Assembly (NCBI GenBank): GCA_000320605.2
Contig: KB445805.1
Span: 1 to 64,000 of the forward strand
DNA length: 64,000 nt
Direction: 5' to 3'
Source of the DNA: Gelatoporia subvermispora B
Lineage: Eukaryota > Basidiomycota > Agaricomycetes > Polyporales > Gelatoporiaceae
The notes beneath the pieces are model-generated. The model had not been told where the DNA came from. It was given only the letters and a program-made list of their open reading frames with translations, and searched no databases. How positions within the stretch are numbered: the stretch's first letter is position 1; the number at the start of each line of letters is the position of its first letter. This document shows, piece by piece, positions 37,057 to 51,243 of the stretch. The translations under genes and the position numbers were made by a program.

Positions 37057-40000
37057 ATGTTGCAGTATCCCGTCCAGCTTCCCCCGCTCAACCTCTCCTC
37101 CCCCAAGCGCCCGCCCTTGCTCCCCCGCGGCTCCTCAGACGACTTCCGCCAGACCACCGCCACCCTCTCGAACAAGCGTGCCCCCAACGACAAGTTCGTC
37201 GCCGCTTCTCGCTCCGCCCGCCCCCGCCTCATCCCCCTTTCTGTCTCCTCCCCGCTTTCCTCTTCTTCCTCGCCGTCTTCTACCCCGCCTTCTCCGTTCT
37301 CGACGTCCCCTAAGCCCATCCCGCGCACGCCCATCGCGGTGTCTTCTTGGCAGCCGTCGAGTCCTGCACCGCGCTCGCCCCGGCCCCTGCGCTCGCGTCT
37401 TCCGTCGTTTGACGCACCTTCTTCCCGCTGCTCGTCCATCGCCTCTTCCGCGGCGGCAGCGGATGTTCTTCTCCCCGGTGATATCGTAGGGGAGGGCGTG
37501 TATCTGCAGGGCGAGCTGATCACGCGTGTGCGTATCTGCGCAGACGCTGTCGCACAGCCCTCCGGCGACAGCGATGGACCGGCGCGCGAGTTCGAAGTCG
37601 TCCGCAAGCTCGGTACAGGCAGCTATGCGGTCGTCTACCTTGTGCGTGAGGTCTTGTGGCGCCCGCCGATCTCGGACGATGGGCACTGCGCCGCGGTCGG
37701 CCGCATGGATATGGATGGATCACCCTCTGGCACGCCTATGATTGAGTACGGCCGTGAGTATGCAGTCAAGATGCTCTCGAAAGCGAACCTCGACGAGGAA
37801 GCGCTTGCCGCTCAGCTCTTTGAGGTGCGTACACGATTAGATGGCTATATGCGCTTATTTGCTGACTATATGCGCTATTGGTGCACAGGCTACGATCCAC
37901 CAGTCCCTCCCGGCGCACCCGAACATTGTGACTCTGCATCGCACCTTCGAGACGCCATCTTTCTTGCTCTTGCTACTTGAGTATGTTCCCGGCGAGGATC
38001 TGTACTACTTCCTCGAGCAGGCGCGTGATCACGACGAGAGCGGCCCCGATGAGCTCTCTGGATCGCCAAACTCGGACTCGTCGTGCGGCAATGGCGCTGC
38101 GCGCACGCCGCCGACACCGAGCCTGCTCGCTGCGCAGAACCTCTCCCGCACGCGGCTCCGCCTCGTCGCCAGCATGTTCGCGCAGATGTGCGATGCGGTC
38201 GCCGCGTGCCATGCGCAGGGCGTGTTTCATCGTGATATCAAGCCGGAGAACTTCATCGTCACGGATGGGTGGGCGATGCGGCCGGATGGACGTAGGGAGC
38301 GTAGGGTGGTGGTCAAGCTTACCGACTTTGGGCTCTCGACAACCGACGTGCAGTCGGCGGATATGGATTGCGGCTCCGCGCCGTATATGAGTTATGGTGC
38401 GTTCATTCATTTGTTGAGATTTGCACGCCCATCTGATGACCATATGCGTGCAGAATGTCGGAATAACATACACCCTACTTATTCGCCTCGTGCGGCCGAT
38501 GTCTGGTCACTTGGCATCGTGCTTATTAACATGTAGGTGCAAGATTGCTATACCGATATGAGATTGGTGCTAATTACGTTGCAGGTTGTACCACTACAAC
38601 CCCTGGACGGATACGACTGAGGGTGCTTGCCCCTCCTTTGAGGCGTTCCGGCAACAGCCCATCGCGTTCTTCATGCAGCGTTTCGCGGGCATGACCGCTC
38701 CCGTCGCCGATTTCCTTGCGACGCGGGTGTTCTGCATCCTATCCGATCCCAAGGATGACTCGCCTCGTGTGTCCGCACGCGACTTTGGTGCGTGGGTACG
38801 CGACCTTCCGGCTCTCCTTGCTCCGCCCTCCGGACACGGCCGCAGCGTCTCGATGTACTCCGTTCAAGGCCACCCGCTTGCGTCTGTTCCCCCATCCCGT
38901 CGTCCATCCATCCGCAACACTGCAGGTGCCGATTCTCAACGTCTCTCCCGTGCGATGTCCCGCGCGCCATCCCTTGGCCCCGCGTACGAAGAGTCGATCG
39001 CCCCTGTCCTCCCGCCCGTGCTCGACGAGCGCGACGCGGAGGTCACTGAACTCGACGCCGATCCTGCCCTCGATTCCGAGACGAACTCGCGTGCTGCGTC
39101 CACACACAAGCGGCGCAAGCGTGGTGCGCGCAAGGGCAAGGGCTCTGCGCTCGCTGTGACTGCGGTCATTCCCGATGATACGCTCGAGAAGCTCTCAGCC
39201 CTCGCAGATGCGTCCCAGGCGCTGGCCCGCGAGATTAGCAGGACATCCCGCACGTCTCTGCCCGTCGACCCCTCCCCACTTCCTCCCGTCCCGGCCGTTT
39301 CCCCCGCTGCGACTGCCGCAGCAGCTGCCTCGACCATCACGAAGAAACCCTCCAAGTGGAAACTTTCGTTTGGGAAGGGCAGCAATTCCGCGGTGCCGAA
39401 ACCCTCGATCACCGAGGAGGTACCCCCACCGCTCCCGGAGGTAGCGCTCCCGCAAGGGAAGGCCATGTCTACCACCGCGAGCAATGTTACGAGTTTACTC
39501 ATGAGTTTGAATGCGCCGGCGCCACAGAAGGCCGCCGCCTCTGTCCCCACCGCTCCTTCCGTTTCTGCTTCTGCTTCTTCTGCACTCCCCTCTGTACCAC
39601 AATCGCAACTTCAACAACAATCATCAGCTCTTGACGGCGACGAGCAGCGCGCACGCGGCCGCCATTCCAAGGCCTCGCCATACATGCATCCTGCCTCCGG
39701 CGCAAGTCACAGCAGCACGTGGAGCCCTGCTTCTGGCTCGAGCGCTGCGGAATGGCGTGCGCAGGCGCGGGGTGCATCGCCTTCCAGCGCACGCAGCGGG
39801 CGGCCGCTTCCGTCGGGCGCGAACTCCACGGCGTCGAGCAACTGGCGCAGCTCAATGGCAAGCTCGATGACGAGCTCGAGCGCAAGCACGTCGACGTCCG
39901 CGTTCACGCGCTACAGCAACAACAGCGCGCGGAGCGTGTCGACAGCGGCGACGAGCGTGTCGTCGACGAGCTGGCGCAGCCAGGGCAGCAAGTATCCGTA

Positions 40001-40402
40001 CGACGCACGCCCGCGGCACATGCCGCCGAACGTCAAACGTGCGTGCGCTCTGTTTCCACGCGTCTTCGGTCGTGCTGACGGTGCCGATGCGCATACAGCG
40101 ATGAACGGCACGCCCTGGGAGCTGCACGAGCTCCCGCGCCAGATGCACCAGAATCCGGACACGGCGGAGTTCAGCGCGCCCCCGCCCGCAAGCGCCGCGC
40201 GCCCAAGGCGCAGGACTCGTCCCTGGACACGATCAGCGAGCGCCCGCCGCCGAACTCGCCCGTCGCGCAGCGCCAGGACGCGGCGACGAGCACGACGGAG
40301 CTCGACCACCTCGCGCGCGAGGATGACGCGTCGGGCCCGCGCAAGGTGCAGAAGGGCCAGATCAACGCGCTCGCCAAGATGCTCTCCGCGCTCCGTCGCT
40401 GA
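37057..40402 (+). CDS. Ran1/Ksp1-type serine/threonine kinase (apparent frameshift in tail)
   Basis: Protein kinase with a long Ser-rich tail, similar to fungal Ran1/Ksp1/Sks1 kinases that act in nutrient and TOR-linked signalling; the role here is inferred. Exons 37057-37824, 37889-38396, 38454-38532, 38585-40038 and 40099-40402. Visible are the glycine loop LGTGSYAVVYLV (about residue 184), the ATP lysine in EYAVKML (about 237), the catalytic loop HRDIKPENF (about 369), KLTDFGLST (about 401), GSAPYMSYE and RAADVWSLGIVLINM. The conserved tail reads PWELHELPRQMHQNPD. Near 40178-40192, in a C-rich run, the frame must change by one base to continue as RKRRAPK, LDTISERPPP and INALAKMLSALRR with the stop at 40400-40402. 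Unshifted, an Arg-rich tail runs to 40445. Confidence 0.88.
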
Positions 40403-41208
40403 GCAGCGCGCCGCGGGTGCCCGAAAACGTGCCGCCCGGCAGTAGCACCGTGCCCGGACCCGTACCCGATACTACTCTACTCTGCTCAGCTGCTTGTACT
40501 TTACTCGCCCCTCCTTCGCTGCGCTTGCCGCGTTCGCGCTCACACGCGCTGGCCCACGGACTGTTTGCGTTCTCAGGTATTGGCCCCGCAGGTAGCGTAC
40601 GCCCCCTCCGCCGATGTCAAGTGTACGAGTAATCCGAATACGTTGGCTGGTCGTAGTCACTATCATAATAGACCGCGTGCGTTGCATGTGCACGCATGCG
40701 TCTGCGCCTATTCTTGTGCTGATCGTTATAGCTCGAGACCATCTGTACACGACTTGCTTTTGGCAGCTATAGCACACACTCATACTCACAGGACCATACG
40801 TTTGAGTGTTACTGATCGCGAACTTCGATACTGGGGGCAAAGTCCCACACCATAACATGGTGCATCTTATCTCCGGCGGTCTAACTGCTCCAAAACCACT
40901 ACAGTGATCATGATATGATCACGGCGTATTTCCAACACCCATGCCTTGAGGTGCACTTCTCACCGGATTACTTGGCAAAGTTAATTAGCACAGCCGGTTC
41001 CCGTGAGATTAAGAGAGGTCCGGAACCGGATGAGAACATCCGTCCGTTAAAGGATGAGTGTGAAATTATAGTACTACACTGCTACAACCCCTTTGAGGCG
41101 ATAAGATGTAAGAATGCATGAGTCCCGGTAGAGTGGGATGTGTGCCACTAGGCTCCATGCCCCTCGTATTCGCGAGGTGGCTTGGCGGAACGTGGTGTAT
41201 GCCATATT
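40403..41208. other. convergent intergenic region
   Basis: 3' regions of the kinase (+) and cyclin (-) genes. No feature was recognised. Confidence 0.5.
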
Positions 41209-42228
41209 CTACTCGGCTGTCGGCGGTCGGGGCGACTCGGGCGAGAGGGACGATGTGTCGGTGTCGATTGCCAGCACTTCGCCTGGGCGTGGGCTGGTGT
41301 TGGTGGTGGAGGGCTCGGGGGCGTGGGACATTGGAGAGCCAGAGCGGGAGGGCGGAGAGTCGTAGTCCATCTCGCTGTCGGAGTCGGAGGAGCTGGCTCG
41401 CGAGGCGGCGTCGGCGATAGCGAAGTGGCTTTGACTGTGCGTGCGGACGAGGTTGACGTAATAGTCTTGTAGGACCTCGCGCGTGCACTGGCGGCGGATG
41501 TACGTCGTGGGCGAATTGTGCGGGGCGGGACATGCGACGACAAAGCAGATTCAGCCCTAGGTCCTGTGTCGGCGCGGAGGGGCGGGGGGAAAGAAGGGAG
41601 ACGTGCTAACCGTTAGATTCCAGTCGATCATGTGGAGGAACTCGCGCTCGAGGACATTGAGCTCGGCGAGGGGAATACCGCCGACTTTGGCGTAGAGGCT
41701 GTTGGTGCAGAACGCATCGCAAAGCGCCTTGCTGGATACGGCGATCGAGGCAATGACGAAGCGATGGCAGGTGAGGGAGGAGAGTGTGAAGATCGGCGTG
41801 CGCGCGCAGATCTGGTCGATGTAATGGAGGGTGATGAGCAGGCAGGAGCGCTGCAAGGACGAGTGGTGAGCCGCAGCTAAAGACAAGCACGGGAATTGCG
41901 CACCTCGACATTGGTGAACCTGACAATACGCCGAAAATATTCTAGAATGCTTATTCCGGGCGCAGAGCGGGAATGGAAACGGGTGAGACTTTCGCTGGGG
42001 GAGGCCGGTGATGTCAGTCAGGACAGTTAAGACCACGAACTTGGACGCACGGCAGGAGTGGGATTTGGTCGTTATGTGCCATTAGGCGTTCCATCATATC
42101 GGCTGTGTAGCTTGAGATGAGGTGCGTGGATTACCTTTCGTGCGATGCTCACCGATTAGTTGTGCAAGGACATCGAGGCTGACGTCTTCAAACGCAGCCG
42201 GTAGTTCGACCCTCTCTGGCGGTTCCAT
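41209..42228 (-). CDS. PHO80-like (Pcl family) cyclin
   Basis: Cyclin partner of a Pho85/Cdk5-type kinase, likely acting in phosphate or nutrient signalling; the partner is inferred from the family. Five exons, complement of 42153-42228, 42051-42102, 41904-41994, 41611-41850 and 41209-41487, give 245 aa. Text in order: LDVLAQLI, MMERLMAHNDQIPL, ESLTRFHSRSAPGISI, LEYFRRIVRFTNVE, RSCLLITLHYIDQICAR, FTLSSLTCHRFVIASIAVSS, KALCDAFCTNSLYAKVGGI, LNVLEREFLHMIDWNLT and CTREVLQDYYVNLVRTHS, followed by a Ser/Pro-rich tail. This is the full PHO80-type cyclin box. The ATG at 42228 is preceded in frame by a stop. The gene is divergent from RPL12, with 362 bp between start codons. Confidence 0.93.
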
Positions 42229-42590
42229 CCATCACGCATTGCCGCACGCCAGATGCTATGCTGGTGGACGTGTGGAGCAGCGAGCAGAACGCCAGAGGGT
42301 GTCGGCGACGAGCTCTAAGATGAACGCAAACCCCGCCACCGCGCGAGGTCGATGGCTGCGAGCCGAAGGCGGCGGCGACGACCCGCGCAGTGACGCGGAC
42401 TGATGTCGGTGGCTGGGCCAGCGTCTGCCACGGGGACTGGGCATGCGTCTGGTTCAACACCCAGCACGTGGCCAGTCGCCACATCTGTACAGAACTCGGC
42501 GACTGCCTGAACCTTATTTCTGTGTACACCGTGCAGAGACCTTAGCGCGCCTGAAAACATCGCTCTCGTCGACGCCGCCAATCTCGAGCC

Positions 42591-43284
42591 ATGGCCCCCA
42601 AGCTTGTGAGCATTATGTTCCCCTCTGCTGCCGTCCTCCTCTGACTTGCGATGTCCAGGACCCCAATGAAATAAAAATCATCTACCTCCGGGCCACTGGT
42701 GGCGAAGTCGGAGCGTCTTCTGCCCTGGCCCCCAAGATCGGTCCTCTTGGTCTCGTACGTCCCCGCGCTGTCTGAGCCGAGTGCTGTCTGGAATCTGACC
42801 GCCATGCTGCACACAGTCCCCCAAGAAGGTCGGAGAAGATATCGCAAAGGCCACCTCGGCGTGGAAGGGTCTGCGGGTGACTGTCCAGCTCACCATCCAG
42901 AACCGTCAGGCGAAGGTCGACGTTGTTCCCTCCGCATCTTCCCTGGTCATCAAGGCGCTCAAGGGTGCGTCACCGTGGTTGCGCGACAAAAACAGTTGAA
43001 TTCTGACCTGGTATCCAATTTATTGTTTGTCATTTGCACCTACAGAGCCGCCACGGGACCGCAAGAAGGAGAAGAACATCAAGCACTCCGGCAACGTCAC
43101 CTTCGACGAGATCGTCGAGATTGCACGGACAATGCGCTCAAAATCGCTCGCCAAGACCCTTGCTAACGGCTGCAAGGAGATCCTCGGTACCGCCCAGTCC
43201 GTCGGCTGCACCATCGACGGCCTTCCCCCACACGACGTCATCGACAAGATCAACGAGGGCGAGATCGAGGTCCCCGAGGAGTGA
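42591..43284 (+). CDS. RPL12: 60S ribosomal protein L12 (uL11)
   Basis: Protein of the large-subunit GTPase-associated centre; binds 25S rRNA at the stalk base. Four exons (42591-42605, 42659-42754, 42817-42964, 43046-43284) give 165 aa, the usual eukaryotic length. It starts MAPKL and continues [80 protein letters not shown] and TVGT-like [12 protein letters not shown], ending EGEIEVPEE. All introns have GT-AG borders and lie at short intervals, with a five-codon first exon typical of fungal ribosomal protein genes. Confidence 0.98.
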
Positions 43285-46200
43285 TTGCTGCGCAGTTGCT
43301 GTGTCCTCCCTTCCCTCCGTACTTGCACGCACGTTGTCACCCTGTTCTCTCCGCCGTCAATACATCTCCTGCCCGCTGTATTTTGGTCTCTCCCTCCTGA
43401 CTGGCAATGCTGAACTATTTGGACGTATCTGCGGTGTGCGCTACCTTCGCGTGGGCCTTTGCTGAATTCTGTTCTCTGGGCGTCTTGATGTGTGTATGAT
43501 GCCACGACAAGATGCGTGTGACGTTTTCTGTGCTTTCTTTCCGTTGTCTTGTGCTCTAGTGTAACGTGGACATGGGGCCTACTCCGTGTAGGAATGATTC
43601 TGAATTGAAGACCGTCTGCTTGCGCATATCGAAGTCGATCTCCGTACGCTTGACGTTTATTTTGCTGCACTGGTTGGGTCACCTGACGGCGCGGTACGCA
43701 CGTAGTCATAGACGGATGCAAGTTACGGCTGAAAGAGGATGTTCCGGCTTTTGGCAGTGAACGATTCTGCTTAGCGTTTGAGTGACATCCTGCTGCGGAT
43801 ATGTATCTTGCGGCTTCGCGCTCCCATGGCCGCCACCTTCGAACTATCTGAAGGGGCAGTCACATTTCTTCTATTCGGTTTGTGTTGTCATCTGCATCAT
43901 TGGCTGAGGTTTATGTGATATGCATTACAACGCTCGCATCTCATCTTGTGCAACGCTGCAGATGATACACTCCCGCAGGCCGTTGATGTCAGCATTCTGC
44001 CCCTTTGTAGATTAGTCTTCTGTCTGGCTGACTTGCTGTGATACAGTCATTCTGGGACAACCTTCACTTCATGTTTTCGCCGCGAAGCACGATCTAGGCC
44101 CTCTTCGAACAGCTTTATGACATCCAATATGAGCTGGAGCTTCTCTTACTAGGCGAGACAGACCATCCAGCCCCACACGTGCATTTGACTCAATAGAATA
44201 CAGGAGCGCCCACAAGCTCCGACTCCAATGTGACCCTTCCACATAGCAACTATGTCCGTATACTCGCCGCTGACGTCGCGACTATGTCGCCCGTTCGCAT
44301 GGACAGAAGTGGTTCTTGCCTCATGTACGGGCGTTCTGCGGTGCACTGCGGTCAGATATGGCCTTGCGCAGCTAGGTGGGGTGCTCGAGATCCCTTCTGC
44401 TGAGGTCCGGTATCACGAGGACTACGTCGTAAACTCGAGCACGGTGAGAGGATCCCGCGAGTGTCAATCTAGCGCGGGGAGGGGCGACTCATACCATGCC
44501 ACTTCGAAGATTGAAAATACACTTCTGGCGTCCGCTACCACGAGCTCCTTCCAGTGCGACGCCGCGGGTTCCCATCCGACCTCCGGTCTGCCTCTAGACT
44601 AGACAAAGAGGTCTAGGCAGCGCGCCGTGCGTGAGCACCCCGCATGATGCGTCTCGAAGCCGTACTAGACGCGTCAAGAGGAGCTTCTCCCGGCGAAGCG
44701 CAATGGTGAGAAGGCGCGACCGCGCTACCTCTGCGTTAATGTCGGGCATGACTCATGTGTTGCGGAGCGTCGCAAGCGGTCAGCAGTCGGCCATTGAACC
44801 AGATATGAACGACGAAGCACGAAGGTCATGATCGCGTGGCATGGCGTCACCTTATGTCTCATATCCCCGCTGAGTGGCCTCTGTGCATGCATGATGGCTC
44901 TGTGCTGCGAGGTCGTGTCACGGTTGCACACCGGACGCGATGAGATGATGTATCTTTGGACGTAGTAGGACAGATCGTGATGTGGCACAGAAATAAGCAT
45001 ACTTAGTGGTATCTGCTTCGGTCGGCGGCCGGTGTGACTCCTGTCAGTCGGTAAGTCGCTTCTGACCTATCGGTCCGCTAGGACCACATCGAAAATCTAC
45101 ACCATCCGTCGGGTATATGATCATATATTGCGCGTGATGCGCGTCGGGCGGAAGTGCGAGCATCGCAGCGTCGGGCGGATGTCCCGACCTAGACCCATGA
45201 ATTCTCCATCCGTATAGCAGCGGGCTGCACGCTGCCATTGACCTTGAATGTCTCCAGCCGTTCCGATATCTTGCTGACATGTCAGCGTAATGCTCCCGAG
45301 AGTGTTATCTATGATCGGCGAACTGCAAGAAATGCTACCGGCGGCCGAGCAGACACATCTCGAAGGATGGCGCCCCTGGCAATTCCTCGTTAGCTTGATT
45401 CGTAGAGAACACTAGGCCGCCATGGCGCATCTCTCACGCTTGATAAAGAAACATTGCGGAATAGCTGGCGACATTCATCCCGCAGCACCCTTTTTTAGGT
45501 TATACCATCTACCCTGTCGAGTCTAATTACTTGTGACAAGCAATAGTCGTCCTCATTTCAGGCACCTTCGCGATAACAGTACTCGTCGTGTGCACTTGCA
45601 GGTTTCACTGTAGCAAAATGACTTGGCCGTCGTGGTGGACCCCGGAGTATGTCCCGCTTTGAGCTTCACATATGCACCATTGCGAGGTGACATTTGCTAA
45701 AATGAGGATTTCGACAGACTTTCGCTCCGGAATTCGCGAGCTCGTGCCGGTCTTGGACTCAATCTGCCAAACCCCTCATCCAAGATATACTGGCGTCTTC
45801 ATGAAACCAGTGTAGAAGGCCTAGGGGTATATAAGTACCACTTCACGCAGCTGATAGTGGAAAGACGAGCCCTATTGACTAAAAAAGTGCTTCGGCGTTC
45901 GAGTTTGCGAATGCCCCGATGAGACACCCCGTGTACGTACGGCGACTCTTCGTTCGACGGCCCTAAGGCACCCGGTATATTGTATATTCGTTGCTGTTAC
46001 ACCGTAACACCACACGTATTGCTGAACACTCAATCGCTACTGTCAAGAACCTGCCACGTCGGAGGCCAGTTCTCAAAACAGGCTGCTACAAATGAATGTT
46101 GGTCTCCTCGTCTGTGATGACCCTGTATTTTATCAGCTCTGAGCGGTCCGCTGGTCTGCGGATGAGAGTATTGTATACCACCCGCTAGGCCGAGTTGAGT

Positions 46201-47541
46201 GCATCTAGAAGCCACGCATGATGTACGGATGTCGCCTCTCCGGAAATGCGGTTTTGTTTCTTCTGCGGAATAGTGTCAATAGATCTCGCGGTTGTATAAT
46301 GGGCAACAATGTGATAGGCGACGTCACGGAAGGACGGGGTGATTTGTGTTAATGGCCACCGGGCAGCTGGAGCCGTCTCAACATTCGAAATGCCGAAAGG
46401 AACGAAGATATAGCTGGTTACAAGATAGCTCACTGACGATGTATCGTGCGAACTCATATTGCTCAAAGGGTATGAGAGCTTCAAGGAGGTTCCTTCGAGA
46501 AGTGGCTGCAAGGCCATCGCCAGGACAATGATTCTGACTCTATATCGTGACATGAGTGCATTTCAGCGCATGGTATTGGTACACGAATCAGCCTAAATTG
46601 AAATTGAGTCGTCCCAGAGAGTATTCTGGCTCCCGCCAAGTCAATGGGCAGAGTAGAGCATCGGGGTGTCTAAGTGGTCCAATGGGCGCCCTATACATAC
46701 TGGTGGTTGCTGTCGAAAGCTGGACTCGGAGGTGAGCGCCCAGGCGCTAACGATTCAGTCTAGGAGCGCCAGGCTTGATGCGAGGTTCCTTGTCATCCAC
46801 GTCTCGCTCACACAAGCGGTCTATATTCTTTTTGCTCTCCTCCCTGGTGCTAAAATGTGTTAGAGCTGTTGATCGTGCACGCAAACCAGTCAGATTGGCC
46901 CTTGGCACGAACGTGGCTGAGGCGACCTCTTACCGCTTACGACAGTGGGATAGATCCCACATGCACCGTCACGAAGTTGAGGACAGACGAGAATCAGCTT
47001 TCCTTTAGCGCAGGCATTTGAAATATCATTTTGGAAGCTCTGGAAAACTAGATCACACTGCATGTAGAATCTCAGTAAACGATATGCCCGTCTCAACACA
47101 CAGCCAAGTTTTGCACTCCAGTGATCTATCCAACCGAGTTGAGTAGACTCCCTAGCATAATCCGTTCTCCACTTGAGATCATAAATATCCTGGAAGACCG
47201 CGAACAACCAAGCGGCAGAAAATGCGACAAATCTTCCCGATGCTGGCGCTGCCGCGCCGGTCCATGTCTGTGTCGTTATCTGGGGCCCTCAGAAGGTGTC
47301 AGAAGAGGAAGGGGCTCACGATACGGTACGTGGAATGCGGCTGTCATGATCAAATGGACGATGCGTTTTGTCATGATGAGGCCTTGAATCAATAAGGATT
47401 GTGTCTGGGAGTGTGTAGGAGTGCTTAGGTCTGCCCGGAGGGCTATGGGCTGAAATGACGTCATCACTGGAATGGCATATTAACGATGCCCAACACGAGG
47501 GAGATGATCACAAGTTACCTCCTTCCTAGGAATCAGCTACC
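43285..47541. other. 4.3-kb gene-free stretch
   Basis: RPL12 3' region, then no supported gene. Minus-strand frames at 46185-46553 and 46890-47207 encode partly hydrophobic text but could not be assigned to a family or joined into a gene. The last 200-300 bp must include the enolase promoter. Confidence 0.45.
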
Positions 47542-49218
<1,677 letters not shown>

Positions 49219-49756
49219 AAAGTCAACTTGATGTCGACAATGAAGTGCGGAGGATGTGTGCCGAAAGGAATTTAACCTTCATAGACTGTACCCGGCTATT
49301 TGTGTACAGTCTTGTGCTGTGATTTCCGCCAATAACATTGTATGTCAGTTGCAAGGATCGGTCAAGACCTTCTAAGTGCTTCTTTCAAATGTCATGATGT
49401 CATGATACGTGTTTGGGAGCACAAAGTGTCTGAAGCGAGATGCAGTGCGATTATATTGTAGTGCGATTGTGCGCTGATAATGATACTATGGAGTCTACTA
49501 TATGGGAATGTATGATAGCGGTATGGATCGAATGATGGAGTTACTTCTCCAGGATTAGTACCATGTGATGTATGTCCATGCGAGAATTATTGCGGGGAAA
49601 CCCATGCGACCAAAGAGATAGCTAAAAAACCCCAGAGAAGAGACACGAGATGACAGACCATGTGCTGTCAGAATATTCCGAGGTATGCAAACATGATGAG
49701 CAACGATCGAGCACGAAGCAGAGAATGTGATCGTCGAGCATGAGGGGCCAGTCTAA
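49219..49756. other. convergent intergenic region
   Basis: 3' regions of enolase (+) and the GH16 gene (-). No other feature was recognised. Confidence 0.5.
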
Positions 49757-51075
49757 TTAGAGATAGACGCGGAGAGCCGCGAAGTCCCAGTAAGCGTTTG
49801 AAAATGCTGATGGGTTCGAGTTCACGTAGTCTGAAGGAGAGATAACGAAGGAGAGATAAGCGGGAGAACGACAGTCCAGTGATGGTGGAGAACGTACCGA
49901 TGCAAGTGCCAGGGCAACCGGAGGCGCTGTAGCGCGAGCCAGCCCAAGGTCCGCCTACGACAGATAAAAATAAGCAACAGCGAACAAGACTGAACGGAAG
50001 GGGGCGCGCTTACACAGCATGGTGTTGATGATGATGTTGTGACTCTGAAGGTTCGTGGATAAGTCGCATGTCGAGCTCGAGGGGAAGTAAGCAATGGGCG
50101 TGGTGCTCTGAGGCGAACATCGTCAGATTACAGCTATTGACGCGACGACTGCGAACATACCCAAGATCCCGTGTCGATAGTGCTCGCTCCTCCGCTGACG
50201 GCTGCTGGGACTGTGCCATCACCGCGCTCCCAGAACCAGATAGAGACCGCGCTCGACGTGCGCTCGACGACGAACCAGCCGCCTCCGTCCGCATTGAACG
50301 TGGGACCGTACGTGCTGGAGTAGGGCGAGGAGACGGAGCAGCCGTTGTTGCCGTCGCTCTGCGTCGTCGTGGAACTACAGTCGTTGCCCACAGCGGTGCT
50401 GTAGGGAGGTGAGTGACGCAGCAACGGAGCGAGCGAGGCGCAGACTTACCCCTTCTGATTGCGACCGGTGGTGGGCATCGTGCAGGTGTTAGGCGTGTGC
50501 ATTGTCGAGTAGCTCGGCGAAAGATCGTTCACGCCCTCGATGATGTCGACCTCGCCGTGCGCGACGCCGACAGTGTCGTCGACCTCCCAGATGGCGGGCC
50601 AAGTACCGCAGCCTTGCGGCATGTGGCGGATATCGAAGCTGCATGGTCAAAGGTGAGTTAAGCTTCAGATGGGACGGGAGGACGAAGACGTACACAGCGA
50701 CGTGAGTAGTGTACTGCTCGTTGCTTTTGATCCGCACGCTCTTACGACCAGCGTCAGAGGCGGAGAGCGTGGTAGTATCGTCGACGCGCATAATGAACGT
50801 ATCACCATGGGCGTACGTGAGGTTCGCCGACAGTGCGTCCGACTGAGTAGTATATGCGCTGTTGAAGTAACGACATCAGGACCCGATTGTTCAACATGCG
50901 GGGTAAAGACTTACACTCTGCCGCCAGATGGGTTTTCTGTGGTCTCCCAGACGAAGTTGGAGAGGAAGTCTGTGCCGACATTGTTCTGATGGAGGGAATA
51001 TGTCGCGGCCTGCACATAGGTCGCCGAGAGCAGAGAAGCGAGAGTACTCAAAATGAGAGATGATGTTGAAGGCAT
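49757..51075 (-). CDS. secreted GH16 beta-glucanase
   Basis: Glycoside hydrolase family 16, the laminarinase/mixed-linkage glucanase-like group, probably acting on beta-1,3(1,4/1,6)-glucans of the fungal or a plant wall. Seven exons, complement of 50915-51075, 50694-50858, 50450-50638, 50161-50398, 50014-50107, 49898-49954 and 49757-49830, give 325 aa. Residues 1-23 form a signal peptide (MPSTSSLILSTLASLLSATYVQA). Text follows as YSLHQNNVGTDFLSNF, MRVDDTTTLSASDAGRKSV, CGTWPAIWEVDD and the catalytic motif GEVDIIEG, with Glu near 138 (nucleophile), Asp 140 and Glu 143 (acid/base). The C-terminal part has CGPWAGSRY and YWDFAALRVYL. A TATA box lies at 51237-51243. Confidence 0.95.
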
Positions 51076-51236
51076 GACGAAGGAGTGTAGTGGAGTATGA
51101 TGCAATACTCGGCGACAGAAGCACAAGCAGAAACTGGCGGAAACGTGTAAGTCGATCAACGACAACAGGCTCGAGACGGAGAGAAGTGATGGGAAGGAAA
51201 GTCCAGGGAGACGATTGTCCACGCTCACCCCGCCAT

Positions 51237-51243
51237 CTTTATA
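51237..51243 (-). promoter_or_regulatory. TATA box of GH16 gene
   Basis: TATAAAG on the minus strand about 160 bp upstream of the start codon at 51075. Confidence 0.6.

Noticed and set aside
40403..40445. Arg-rich C-terminal extension of the kinase
   Set aside because: The other frame continues conserved family text and ends at 40402, so the extension is more likely a frameshift product.
46890..47207. Possible EXS-like membrane exon on the minus strand
   Set aside because: The similarity is limited to a short hydrophobic stretch and no neighbouring exon with EXS text was found.
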